Assembly: GCF_008831505.1 (NCBI RefSeq)
Contig: NZ_CP044507.1
Location: 1,054,001 to 1,118,000 of the forward strand
Source: Chryseobacterium sp.
GTDB lineage: Bacteria > Bacteroidota > Bacteroidia > Flavobacteriales > Weeksellaceae
Reading direction: 5' to 3'
DNA length: 64,000 nucleotides
Below the pieces are notes generated by a model that saw only the letters and a list, made by a program, of their open reading frames with translations, did not search any database and was not told where the DNA came from. Below are positions 27,670 to 35,501 of the stretch, piece after piece (position 1 is the first letter of the stretch; every line of letters begins with the position of its first letter). The position numbers were made by a program, and so were the translations under genes.

Positions 27670-28317
27670 TTTTACAAGCATCTTGTCCGTTGCGTTGGAG
27701 CTGAGGTGTACGGTTCCTGCGGGTGTATTCACCAGAAAAGATTTATCGAAATTTTCAACTTTAACTATCTCCAACTGCATTTCCAGCTGTATACTCCTGT
27801 CATTCAGATAATGCAGGAAGTCATCGTCCGAATAAGTTACTGCTTTAAAAACCACAGAATCCCCGCTTTTACAGGAACTCAGTTTCTTAAGTTCCTGAGC
27901 GATGATATTACCGTCCTTATCCGGAATGGGTTCGCCATGCGGGTCAAATTTGGGATAGTTCAGGATTTCGTCCATCTTGTCGAAAAAGAGGGTGGAGTGC
28001 ACATGTTCCAGCTGTTCAGCGATTTCGTGCACATTTTCCCAGCCGAAATTCATCCTTTCCACCAAAAACATCTCGGTAAGCCGGTGTTTGCGCACCACCA
28101 GGGCAGCTTCCCTCATGCCTAGAGGAGTGATGATTAGTGGTTTATAATTTTCGTAAATCACCCATTTTTTCTCGGCAAACTTCTTCATCATATTGTTCAC
28201 TGAAGGCATTTTGACATCCAGAATTTTGCTCAGCTCGTTGATGGTCACGCTATGCGTCTCCGTAGCCAGGTGGAAAATGGCCTTCAGGTAATTCTCTTCA
28301 GTATGGGTGTTTCTCAA
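27667..28317 (-). CDS. DtxR/MntR-family metal-dependent transcriptional regulator
   Basis: The 216-aa regulator has an N-terminal winged helix (TEENYLKAIFHLATE, then LSKILDVKMPSVNNMMKKFAEKKW). A metal-binding dimerisation domain follows (VRKHRLTEMFLVERMNFGWENVHEIAEQLEHV, with the usual Glu/His ligands). A C-terminal FeoA/SH3-like domain starts near residue 145. MntR/IdeR-type proteins repress metal uptake genes when Mn or Fe is bound. Regulated genes are not seen nearby. An imperfect GTTAG...CTAAC inverted repeat around its -7 box (28321-28348) may be an autoregulatory site. Confidence 0.9.
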   Translation of the reverse strand: MRNTHTEENYLKAIFHLATETHSVTINELSKILDVKMPSVNNMMKKFAEKKWVIYENYKPLIITPLGMREAALVVRKHRLTEMFLVERMNFGWENVHEIAEQLEHVHSTLFFDKMDEILNYPKFDPHGEPIPDKDGNIIAQELKKLSSCKSGDSVVFKAVTYSDDDFLHYLNDRSIQLEMQLEIVKVENFDKSFLVNTPAGTVHLSSNATDKMLVK

Positions 28318-28338
28318 AATGTTAGATTATATTTAATG

Positions 28339-28346
28339 CAAAGCTA
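28339..28346 (-). promoter_or_regulatory. -7 box (TAGCTTTG) of the DtxR-family gene
   Basis: Minus-strand TAnnTTTG match, within a possible operator spanning 28321-28348. Confidence 0.45.
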
Positions 28347-28416
28347 ACTTTTAATTTTTAAACCTGCAGTATTTCAAATTAACCTTAATTTCCTGCGGCT
28401 TGCTTACCTTTACGTA

Positions 28417-29454
28417 ATGAAGTATTCATTCAAAAATGATTATGCCGAAGGCGCTCATCCACGTATTCTGGAGGCACTTGTAAGGACAAACCTGCAGCAG
28501 CAGAACGGATATGGTTCAGACGAATTCAGTCGGGCTGCAGAACAGCTGATCCTTGATGTAAGCAAAAGTCCCCATTCTCGCGTGCATTTTGTTTCCGGAG
28601 GAACGCAGGCCAACATTATTGTCATTTCTGCCCTGCTAAGGCCGCACGAAAGTGTAATCGCAGCAGACACAGGTCATATTTTCACCAATGAAAGCGGTGC
28701 CATAGAAGCCACCGGACATAAAGTTCACGGCGTTCCTACAGCTGACGGAAAACTGCGTGCGCAGGATGTCCAAAACGTGCTGGATCAGCATACCAATAAA
28801 CCGCACCAGCTGAAGCAGAAGATGGTTTACATCTCCAATGCCACCGAAGTGGGTACATTCTATACAAAAAGTGAACTGCAGGAACTTTCTGACTTTTGCC
28901 GCCGGCAGGAGCTCTGCCTTTTTATGGACGGTGCACGTTTGGGAAATGCTTTAACTGCTGAAGGCAGCGATCTCACTCTTGAACATGTAGCCCGGCTTAC
29001 CGATGTTTATTATTTGGGCGGAACCAAGAACGGCGCTTTGCTGGGCGAGGCCATCGTCATCAACAAAACCTCTTTGCAGGATGAATTTGGCTTCCACATC
29101 AAACAGAAAGGTGGAATGCTGGCCAAAGGCCGCCTTCTGGGCATACAGTTTCAGGAACTTTTGCGCGATAATTTGTATTTCGATCTCGCACGGCATGCCA
29201 ACACCCAGGCTATGCGGATAAAAAAGGTATTTCAGCAGGCCGGCTGTATTTTTCTGTCAGAAACTTTTACCAATCAGATTTTCCCTGTACTCACTCACAC
29301 TCAGATAGAAAAACTGTCCACCCATTTTGATTTTTATGTGTGGAAAAAAATAAATGCGGATCAATCTGCTATAAGGATTATTACGTCCTGGGCCACCACA
29401 GAAGAAAGTGTGGAGGCATTCATCCGGGAAATTGGAGAATTAGGTCACGAATAA
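28417..29454 (+). CDS. Threonine aldolase family PLP enzyme
   Basis: The 345-aa fold-type I PLP enzyme starts with YSFKNDYAEGAHPRIL. The PLP lysine is in YYLGGTKNGALLGEA near residue 205 and the PLP-nitrogen Asp in FMDGARLGNAL near residue 170. FVSGGTQANI holds the phosphate-binding turn. Low-specificity L-threonine aldolases cleave threonine or allo-threonine to glycine and acetaldehyde. Related beta-eliminating lyases cannot be excluded. Confidence 0.88.
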   Translation: MKYSFKNDYAEGAHPRILEALVRTNLQQQNGYGSDEFSRAAEQLILDVSKSPHSRVHFVSGGTQANIIVISALLRPHESVIAADTGHIFTNESGAIEATGHKVHGVPTADGKLRAQDVQNVLDQHTNKPHQLKQKMVYISNATEVGTFYTKSELQELSDFCRRQELCLFMDGARLGNALTAEGSDLTLEHVARLTDVYYLGGTKNGALLGEAIVINKTSLQDEFGFHIKQKGGMLAKGRLLGIQFQELLRDNLYFDLARHANTQAMRIKKVFQQAGCIFLSETFTNQIFPVLTHTQIEKLSTHFDFYVWKKINADQSAIRIITSWATTEESVEAFIREIGELGHE

Positions 29455-29475
29455 ATCCTGTAAAAAGGAAACTGG

Positions 29476-30099
29476 TTAATTTTCCTTTAGCATTTCGGCG
29501 AGCTGCACAAGAACCTGAGCTTGAGAAAACTCACCAAAATATGAGCTGTATTTGCCTTTTGAATTAAAGATGACAAATGAACTGCACGGGTAATGAAAAT
29601 CAAAAAAAGTATGTTCTATGATTGCTTTCGGGTCCTTTTTCCAGGCGATAGATTATAACTCCTTTACTATGCCTTTCTCTGTTTTATAAAAATAAAGCGG
29701 CTTTACTCCTGCTATTTTTAATGTTTCCTTTTCCAGATCTTTGAACCATTTTATTTTGTAAGGTGTATTTGCAGTTCCGGAAGAGTTGCATCTGTCTGGG
29801 CCGGGATGGTAGATAACGATTACGGGCTTCATATCATCAATCAAAGTGCCTGTTCTGGACTCAATACTGCTCTTCAACTCCGTGTAATTTGCAAAGGTTC
29901 CGGCTTCCGAGCGGTTGGAGCGGAACATGGCCTTTGTAAGATTCAAAGAGTCATTTTTCACAATTAACAGGTTGGCGCGCTTATATCCGTTAAATTCCTG
30001 TTCCGTAATTTTTCGGTTATCCGGATCAAGGTACACAGTTTGTGCATGCAGGCAATAAGAGACTGTGAATATCAGGAAGAAAGTAAATGCCTTTTTCAT
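29476..30099 (-). pseudogene. Exported thioredoxin-like/DUF protein interrupted by an in-frame stop codon
   Basis: A signal peptide (KKAFTFFLIFTVSYCLHA) starts a 148-aa frame that ends in TAA at 29653-29655. The same frame continues with no shift for 58 further codons (SIAWKKDPKAIIEHTFFDFH, a PCSSFVIFNSKGKY stretch, then a helix LVQLAEMLKEN) to a second stop at 29476. That tail has the composition of a real domain end, resembling the beta-strand and last helix of a thioredoxin-like fold. The ancestral protein was probably 207 aa. The short form may still be made, or suppressed readthrough may occur. Confidence 0.7.
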
Positions 30100-30118
30100 A
30101 TTGATAAGCTGTGCACTG

Positions 30119-30490
30119 CTAAGGTTTTTTATACCTGTACAGGACTAAGGCCAGATCCTTCGGGATTTCCATGGGTCTGAGCGGTGGGACATTGGCTCCA
30201 CCGGTATTTCCGACGGGTATTTTCCCTACAAAAGATTTTACGCCACCCACAAGGAGTCTGGGAATCTGTCCGATGATTTCACGGCGGTCTTTTATCTTAA
30301 TCCCAAATTTAAGCATCAGCCAGTGGCTGTAATTGTGCTCACGGGGCCAGGACTGTCCCAACACGTGTGCCCGCTCCAAATGCCGCCAGGCCGCAGGCAG
30401 ATTACCAATTTTCATTTGCTGCCCGTAGGACTTAACTTCATCATTAAAATATACTTTAAGCCCTGCCGGCATACTCCAGTAGAATTTCAT
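30119..30490 (-). CDS. DUF3703 family protein
   Basis: The 123-aa protein contains the DUF3703 core AAWRHLERAHVLGQSWPREHNYSHWLMLKFGIKI, with conserved His and Trp residues, and a C-terminal GKIPVGNTGGANVPPLRPMEIP stretch. Homologues are often near metal-resistance genes, but none is seen here. It is the last core-genome gene before the AT-rich island and probably follows the broken gene's operon. Confidence 0.75.
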   Translation of the reverse strand: MKFYWSMPAGLKVYFNDEVKSYGQQMKIGNLPAAWRHLERAHVLGQSWPREHNYSHWLMLKFGIKIKDRREIIGQIPRLLVGGVKSFVGKIPVGNTGGANVPPLRPMEIPKDLALVLYRYKKP

Positions 30491-30655
30491 GGATTAGTTT
30501 AGTTTTGAAAACTGAAATTGCAAAAAATTGCAGAATTGGGCAAGTGATGGAATGATATTATTTGTATTCGTGGAAACGTGATGTTGTTATTGAAAGTTTT
30601 GTGCGTTCTGATTTCCCGGTTCATTGATGCTTATACTCTTTATCTAAAGTCCATT

Positions 30656-30879
30656 ACCGGAAAGGTTCACCGCGATGCTCAAATCATGAACCTTCCAAAA
30701 GGGAAGTTTTTGGTTTTGCCGAAACCGCTCGCTCACGGCTTCCATACCTTCAGTATAAGCCAACATAAATTCCAAAGAATCAGTCTTGAGAAAAAGTAAA
30801 ACCTCTCTTAAATCGCTTTAAAAGAGGTGGTTTTTATTGAATTTTCAGACCTTGCCGCTGAAATCTGAGGTTGCGCAAC
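30656..30879 (+). mobile_element. IS-derived remnant, copy A (right end only)
   Basis: This is about 88% identical by eye to 33084-33310. It contains a terminator-like hairpin (30802-30836) and ends in the terminal-repeat sequence GAGGTTGCGCAAC. The matching left end is missing, so the copy is truncated. Bases 30491-30655 hold nothing recognisable. The element ends 10 bp before the attC core GTTAGCAG. Confidence 0.6.
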
Positions 30880-30889
30880 ACTTAACCAT

Positions 30890-30904
30890 GTTAGCAGAAG
30901 GTGT
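30890..30904. repeat. attC-core arm at left edge of the cassette array
   Basis: GTTAGCAGAAGGTGT is complementary (one mismatch) to 31671-31685. These mark the two ends of one cassette. The rest of the attC that should lie to the left is replaced by the IS remnant. Confidence 0.6.
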
Positions 30905-30908
30905 TGTT

Positions 30909-31670
30909 TTAAGTGTTTTGTACTTCCAAGATTATATTTTCAAAATTCTCGTTTACAAAATCAGTTTTATGTATTCCAAAATATAAAACACTGTCACCAA
31001 AAACTTCAAATTCTATTTTAGGATCAGATAAATTTAGTTGTAACAAAAGAATTAGATTTTCTTCTTCTTGCTTGATTTTATTCAATTCAAATTCCGAGTA
31101 ATCACTTTTTAAAGGAAATCCAAGATAATTTAATGCCCAATGAAATTTTACAGTTCCTTGTATTGCTTGTGGATTTCCAAAGATCTGGTGTGCGAAATCA
31201 TATTCGTAATTATTGATTTGACTATTTGTTTCAGTAATTATTTCTTCTATTTCTTCACGATATTGCTCATTAATATTAGAATCTAATATAATATTTTCTT
31301 GATATGAAGGAATTGTATAGCTTTTTGAAATGTCAATATTGAATTCTACAATTCTAGAGGATTCAGTGTTAGCATTTTTGTGAAATATTACTTTATAATC
31401 ATTTTTAGTTATAGGATAATGATCAATTGATTTCTTTAGATAGAAGAGCAAATCTCCATTTGGTATTTTTTCTTCCCAAATTTCTTTTATTTCCGAAAAA
31501 CTAATTTTTCCCAGAAAATTTAATTCATTTAGTTTGGTATTTTCAGTTTCAATTTTCTCTCCTAAGTTAAAAATCAAAGTTGGTTGAAGAAGATTTTTTA
31601 ATTGTTTTAAGTGAGGAAAATTTTCCTTGATTATTTCATCTATTTGATTTTGAAACGAGATATTGTTCAT
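30909..31670 (-). CDS. YwqG/DUF1963-like cytoplasmic protein on a cassette
   Basis: The 253-aa protein has no signal. Its C-terminal half (YDFAHQIFGNPQAIQGTVKF, then LILLLQLNLSDPKIEFEVFGDSVLYFGIHKTDF) matches the general pattern of DUF1963/YwqG, whose members carry a Gly-x-Pro/Ile-Gln loop and a terminal strand ending in a readout of gene product as a small beta protein. Function is unknown. It is AT-rich and is the only gene of cassette 30890-31807. Confidence 0.6.
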   Translation of the reverse strand: MNNISFQNQIDEIIKENFPHLKQLKNLLQPTLIFNLGEKIETENTKLNELNFLGKISFSEIKEIWEEKIPNGDLLFYLKKSIDHYPITKNDYKVIFHKNANTESSRIVEFNIDISKSYTIPSYQENIILDSNINEQYREEIEEIITETNSQINNYEYDFAHQIFGNPQAIQGTVKFHWALNYLGFPLKSDYSEFELNKIKQEEENLILLLQLNLSDPKIEFEVFGDSVLYFGIHKTDFVNENFENIILEVQNT

Positions 31671-31807
31671 ACACTTTCTGCTAACGTTTTGGGGCTTGGC
31701 GTCAGTGGCGGATTTTCACCACAAATGTTGATACGAAGCACCAAATTTCAAATTTAGCAATAATGTTCATATGAAGCACTTCACCCGCCATTACGCCAAA
31801 CCCTTGT
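31671..31807. repeat. attC-like site 2, interrupted at its core by an IS-derived element
   Basis: The outer arm is ACACTTTCTGCTAAC. The inner arms GGCTTGGCGT...GTGGCGG and CCGCCATTACGCCAAACCC pair imperfectly across about 80 bp. The other core should follow CTTGT at 31803-31807 but is displaced to 31955 by the 133-bp element. Confidence 0.65.
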
Positions 31808-31811
31808 GCCT

Positions 31812-31944
31812 GTTGCACAACTTCAATCAAATATACTTAAAAAGGGTAGACAGCAGCTTAAAATGCGTTCAAATTGTTATAATTAGTTAAAAAAACAGTT
31901 GTATGCGTGGACTATTTTCCCTATGAAATCTGAGGTTGCGCAAC
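31812..31944. mobile_element. 133-bp MITE-like element with GTTGCRCAAC termini
   Basis: Ends are GTTGCACAACTTC (left) and GAGGTTGCGCAAC (right), inverted repeats matching at 11 of 13 positions. Its left 105 bp resemble the left end of copy B (32898 onward), so it looks like an internal-deletion derivative of the same insertion sequence. No coding capacity. Confidence 0.6.
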
Positions 31945-31954
31945 GATTACGCTT

Positions 31955-31963
31955 GTTAGCGGT
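31955..31963. repeat. attC-core arm GTTAGCGGT
   Basis: This is perfectly complementary to 32763-32771 (ACCGCTAAC), marking the two ends of the CPBP cassette. The stop codon of the CPBP gene lies inside this core. Confidence 0.65.
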
Positions 31964-32732
31964 TCGGGCTTTGCTTTTCGTTTAGTAATTTCAACTCATT
32001 TTCTTTTTTCCATCTTCCGAGAATAATTATCCATATAAAAATTGAAACGCCTAAAATAATTAGTTTTTGAGTTCCATCTAGTCCATCTTTGATTAATGAA
32101 TTAAACATCATTATTTGGATTATTAAATGAAAACAGGAACTTGCCAAAATAGATTTAGTCGATTCTGCAACTTGTCCAATTCCCCAACTTCCAAATAACA
32201 AGATACCGAGAAAAAATAGATTTTCAGATAAAGTCGCTTTTGTCAGAAAAGACAAATGCCAAAAGTACCAAATGAAGCCTATTAGCAAATATCGTTTTAT
32301 AGGCTTAATGTCTTTAAGTTCTTCTTGTAAATATCCACGCCAGCCAAACTCTTCCATAATGCAATAAATCAAACTTCCCAAGACAACAATTAAGCCGTAC
32401 AAATTTACATTTATACCGTATTCATTCTTTACTCCGATAATTGCCAATAATATTATTGGAATTAAGGACATTAACAGACCTTTTCTTTTTGATGTTCCAA
32501 AAAATGAAATTTCAGTTTTCTGTTTTTTACGAAGTAAGTAAATGGCAATTAAAGCTCCTATAAAAACCCCACTTCCTTCAAGCAATATTACAGAAAGTAA
32601 ATAAATCCAAGTTGGTAATATTTCCAAAATTTCTTTTGTTCCAAAAATGTCAAATCTAAATATATTGGAAAGTGAAATAGCTATTACTAAAAAAATTAAT
32701 ATTCGTTTAAAATTAATTGTATTATCTTTCAT
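31956..32732 (-). CDS. CPBP family intramembrane metalloprotease
   Basis: The 258-aa protein has about eight hydrophobic segments. The CPBP (Abi) motifs are EEFGWRGYL near residue 140 (EExxxR), WHLSFL near residue 170 and the third metal-site His in SSCFHLIIQ near residue 210. These enzymes cleave within membranes, and some protect against bacteriocins. The ATG at 32732 is chosen because the frame upstream of it runs into the attC palindrome. Its TAA is formed by the attC core (CGC TAA C). Confidence 0.85.
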   Translation of the reverse strand: MKDNTINFKRILIFLVIAISLSNIFRFDIFGTKEILEILPTWIYLLSVILLEGSGVFIGALIAIYLLRKKQKTEISFFGTSKRKGLLMSLIPIILLAIIGVKNEYGINVNLYGLIVVLGSLIYCIMEEFGWRGYLQEELKDIKPIKRYLLIGFIWYFWHLSFLTKATLSENLFFLGILLFGSWGIGQVAESTKSILASSCFHLIIQIMMFNSLIKDGLDGTQKLIILGVSIFIWIIILGRWKKENELKLLNEKQSPNR

Positions 32733-32762
32733 AGATTTATTTTCATTGCCTTTAATAGCCTG

Positions 32763-32893
32763 ACCGCTAACGGCGGTTTGGGTATTGCCGAAGGCGGGGA
32801 TTTTAGCACAAAAGTTCAATCTAAGAACGAATGTTGAGCCTTGAACAAATACCCAATCGAAGTCTTTCAGCCCCGCTTTTAGCAATACCTTGT
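32763..32893. repeat. attC-like site 3
   Basis: Starts ACCGCTAACG. The long arms GGTATTGCCGAAGGCGGGG and CCCCGCTTTTAGCAATACC pair imperfectly, with a variable centre. It is nearly the same palindrome as attC-like site 8. The 3' core is disrupted after CTTGT by IS-derived copy B. Confidence 0.7.
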
Positions 32894-32897
32894 GCCT

Positions 32898-33310
32898 GTT
32901 GCACAACTTGAATCAAATATACCTAAAAAGTGTGGACTGCAGCTTAAACCGCATTTATATTGTTATAAATAGTTGAAAAACAGTTGTATATGCAAGGTAT
33001 TTTTCATAATTTTAATTATGCAGGGAAAGAAAAAATTCTACTTTTAAAGTGTACTGAAAATGGGGAGCTTACACCTGAAATTCATCACCCGAAAAGCGTA
33101 CCGAAATGCCCAAATCATCAACCTTCCATAAGGGAAGTTTTGGTTTTGGCGAAACCGCTCGCTCACGGCTCCCATAAATTCAGTATAAGCCAATATAAAT
33201 TCCAAAGAATCAGTCTTGAGAAAAAGTAAAACCTCTCTTAAATCGCTTTAAAAGAGGCTGTTTTTTATTGAATTTTCAGACCTTGCCGCTGAAATCTGAG
33301 GTTGCGCAAC
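32898..33310 (+). mobile_element. IS-derived remnant, copy B (413 bp)
   Basis: Both ends are present (GTTGCACAAC left, GTTGCGCAAC right). After the left end a short frame MQGKKKFYF (ATG 33018) stops at once. It is reminiscent of the start of IS1182-type transposases, but most of the transposase is deleted. The right 220 bp match copy A, including a terminator hairpin (33232-33266). Confidence 0.6.
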
Positions 33311-33358
33311 AGTTACCAATCTTTACTTTGTAATCTGAAAAACAGATAACTTTAGAAT

Positions 33359-33497
33359 AGCAAAACAGAGGTGAACCAGGGTTACCCATAAATTAGTGAT
33401 TTATCTAACATATCAGTCCTCTGTTTTGCTTTAAGGTTGAATAAGATTAAGATAGAATAGTAGATTAGAACTAATAAAGATTTTAAATCATTCAACC
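33359..33497 (+). ncRNA. Candidate bridge RNA of the IS110 element (target-binding and donor-binding loops)
   Basis: Loop 1 has a 13-bp perfect stem (33359-33371 / 33418-33430) enclosing guide GTTACCCAT (33381-33389), a small hairpin (ATAAAT / ATTTAT) and guide CTAACAT (33405-33411). Loop 2 has an 8-bp stem (33435-33442 / 33490-33497) enclosing ATAGAATA (33452-33459), hairpin ATTAG/CTAAT and TAAAGAT (33475-33481). The loop 1 guides match the left flank GTTACCAAT and the complement of the right flank ATGTTAG. The loop 2 guides match the right end ATAGAATA and the complement of the left end ATCTTTA. This is the layout described for IS621 bridge RNA. Confidence 0.8.
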
Positions 33498-33524
33498 ACT
33501 TTTGTGTAACCTAATATCAAAGTT

Positions 33525-34529
33525 ATGAAAAATTTTAAATTTTATCTGGGGATAGACGTTTCCAAGCTCAGTTTGGATTATTGTCTGCTGGACGAACAGT
33601 GCACAATTGTTGAGAAAGGCAAAATAAGCAATCTTACGGAAGCGTTAAAAAAGCTCTTTTTCCACATTAATGCACAGTATGTGAAGGATTGTCCGATTCT
33701 GACAGTGTTTGAAAATACCGGGATTTATTCCAATCCCTTAGCTCGCTTTTTACACGAAAACGGATGGCATTATGCGGAAGTATCCGCATTGGAAATCAAG
33801 CGTTCCAAAGGTCTTTCCCGAGGCAAGAGCGACCGTGTTGATGCCAGGCAGATTGCACTGTATGGCTTGAGAAACCGTGATAAAACTGTGGTTAGTTCAG
33901 GTCCGGAAACACTCCACCAGCAATTAAAAATTCTAAATACGGAACGCGAAAAAATACTTTCTGCCATCAACAGCTTTTCCCGGACTTCGGAGGCGGAGGA
34001 TTTTCTGGGACGCGAGGTGTACAGGGTGGTCAAAGCCATCAACAGGCAGACCATGAGCGCTCTGAAGAAGCAGCTGGCCGCTCTGGATGAAAAGATTGGT
34101 CAGCTGATCCGCAGTGATGAAGATTTAAAGCATAAACAGGAACTTTTAAAAAGCATTCCCGGTATTGGCGAAATCGGATCGATTTATTTCTTGCTCGTAA
34201 CGAAAGGATTTACCCGTTTCAAAAACTGGAGAAAATTCGCCTGCTACTGTGGGATTGCTCCCTTTGAGTACAGTTCGGGTACCAGCATTCGGGGGCGGAA
34301 CCGCGTCAATCCTTTGGCCGACAAAAAGATGAAGTCGCTGCTGCATCTGCTTTCGCTTACCTCCATCCGTCACGATGAGGAACTCAAGCTGTACTTTAAC
34401 CGCAAGAAAGAAGAGGGCAAACATAGCCTTTTGGCACTGAACAATGTGAAATGTAAATTGGTAAGCAGAATATTTGCGGTTATCAAAAGAGATACGCCTT
34501 ACGTGAAAACCCACCAATACTACTCCTGA
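33525..34529 (+). CDS. IS110-family transposase (DEDD/serine recombinase)
   Basis: The 334-aa recombinase has an N-terminal RuvC-like DEDD domain: GIDVSK (first Asp), VFENTG (Glu) and GKSDRVDARQIALYG (two Asp). A coiled middle follows, then a C-terminal Transposase_20 domain with the helix-hairpin-helix LLKSIPGIGEIG near residue 210. GIAPFEYSSGTSIRGR near residue 247 carries the candidate nucleophilic serine. All catalytic residues are present and the gene is intact. It is the only + strand gene in the island. Confidence 0.93.
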   Translation: MKNFKFYLGIDVSKLSLDYCLLDEQCTIVEKGKISNLTEALKKLFFHINAQYVKDCPILTVFENTGIYSNPLARFLHENGWHYAEVSALEIKRSKGLSRGKSDRVDARQIALYGLRNRDKTVVSSGPETLHQQLKILNTEREKILSAINSFSRTSEAEDFLGREVYRVVKAINRQTMSALKKQLAALDEKIGQLIRSDEDLKHKQELLKSIPGIGEIGSIYFLLVTKGFTRFKNWRKFACYCGIAPFEYSSGTSIRGRNRVNPLADKKMKSLLHLLSLTSIRHDEELKLYFNRKKEEGKHSLLALNNVKCKLVSRIFAVIKRDTPYVKTHQYYS

Positions 34530-34568
34530 AAAAAATCGAAATTATGTTTGTTTATTGACATAGAATAT

Positions 34569-34576
34569 GTTAGCTG
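34569..34576. repeat. attC-core arm GTTAGCTG adjoining the IS110 right end
   Basis: Perfect complement of 35190-35197 (CAGCTAAC), marking the two ends of the lipoprotein cassette. Confidence 0.6.
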
Positions 34577-34584
34577 ACGTTTCT

Positions 34585-35160
34585 TTATTCACTAATATTA
34601 ATGTGTGGTAATTTTTCTTTGAATTTTTGTAAATCTGAATTTTTGAATTCATTGGTGTAAATTAATTCACGATTTTTTGAATCTAAAAACATTGTACCGA
34701 AATATTTTATTTTCCCCCTTTCAATACTAAACTCAAGGTTTTCTTTAATAGGATATCCAATTAATTCTTGTATATATCCAGAATTGAAGAAATATGTATA
34801 CTCATTGAATTTATAATTTCCAGGTTTTTCTTTTAAAACGAAAAAAAAGTAAACATATTTATCATCTTTGTTTTTTTCAAAATCTGCAATAGCTTGAGGT
34901 GCTTTTGCTCCTGTTCCAATTTGAAAAGCAAACTTTTGTTTATTATTTTTATCTTGCTCAATTAGTGTCTTTATTTCTTCATTAGTATAATAAATGTTAG
35001 AACCTGATGAATAAGTTCTTTTAAGTATTCCAATTACACCAGCAATTGCTCCCTCATTTTCATTTAAACTAAAGTTTTCAGAAGTCAAATTTTTAGACGG
35101 TACAGTTGCACAAGAGATTAAAATCAAAGCAGTAAAGATCGTTAAAATTAAATTTTTCAT
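34585..35160 (-). CDS. Cassette-borne lipoprotein of unknown function
   Basis: The ATG at 35160 begins a lipoprotein signal (KNLILTIFTALILISC), which decides the start. The longer frame runs into the attC palindrome. The mature 175 aa are Lys/Asn-rich, with a GAIAGVIGILKRTY segment and a C-terminal IKYFGTMFLDSKNRELIYTNEF stretch. I recognise no domain. It is the sole gene of its cassette. Confidence 0.75.
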   Translation of the reverse strand: MKNLILTIFTALILISCATVPSKNLTSENFSLNENEGAIAGVIGILKRTYSSGSNIYYTNEEIKTLIEQDKNNKQKFAFQIGTGAKAPQAIADFEKNKDDKYVYFFFVLKEKPGNYKFNEYTYFFNSGYIQELIGYPIKENLEFSIERGKIKYFGTMFLDSKNRELIYTNEFKNSDLQKFKEKLPHINISE

Positions 35161-35189
35161 AAATTGTATTGTGATTTTTTTTGAAATGG

Positions 35190-35340
35190 CAGCTAACGGA
35201 GCGCGGATTGGCGAAGTTTCCTCTGAAAGCTTGCTTTCCTGAGGGAATTTTGCTAATCTGTAGATGTGTTGAAGGTTTTTGCGGCAGCGAAAACGCTTTA
35301 ACACATCTGCGGATGTAATCCGCGCTCCGATGTGCAAAAG
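35190..35340. repeat. attC-like site 4
   Basis: Starts CAGCTAAC. The 12-bp arms GGAGCGCGGATT and AATCCGCGCTCC pair perfectly, with a second nested pairing (AGATGTGTT.. / ..AACACATCT) inside. The 3' core reads GATGTGC rather than GTTAG, with its partner arm at 35358-35367. Confidence 0.7.
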
Positions 35341-35487
35341 TTGGAGCGGAGCGGAAACTTTTGCACATCGTCCCGGGCATTTCTGTAGCCGGGACTTTTA
35401 AGGTAAGTTTTTGTAAATATAACAAAAAGAACAGTCGGCGAAAGTCTTCATGAGGTAAACTTCAGCCCCGGTTACAGAAATGCCGTG
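35331..35487. other. Mini-cassette with no gene
   Basis: It starts TGTGCAAAAG, complementary to CTTTTGCACA at 35358-35367, so only about 17 bp lie between the cassette start and its own attC-like site. No coding capacity. Confidence 0.55.
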
Positions 35488-35501
35488 TTGTAGGTAGCGC
35501 C
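35359..35501. repeat. attC-like site 5
   Basis: Arms GGCATTTCTGTAGCCGGG and CCCCGGTTACAGAAATGCC pair over about 17 bp. The 3' core is GTTGTAGGTAGCGCC. Confidence 0.7.

Larger units (their letters stand above)
33319..34568 (+). mobile_element. IS110-family insertion sequence
   Basis: The element has 204 bp of 5' non-coding DNA, one transposase gene and a short 3' end. The dinucleotide AT is found at both junctions (33319-33320 and 34567-34568) as the probable core. Removing one copy gives CAGTTACCA-AT-GTTAGCTG, which restores the attC core with the same spacing seen beside IS-derived copy A (30879-30890) and the 133-bp element (31944-31955). There are no terminal inverted repeats, as expected for IS110. 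Confidence 0.8.

Noticed and set aside
30578-30799. Frame of 73 codons and its relative at 32984-33229
   Set aside because: Both fall in the duplicated IS-derived segment. The shared C-terminus reflects the repeat, not a gene family.
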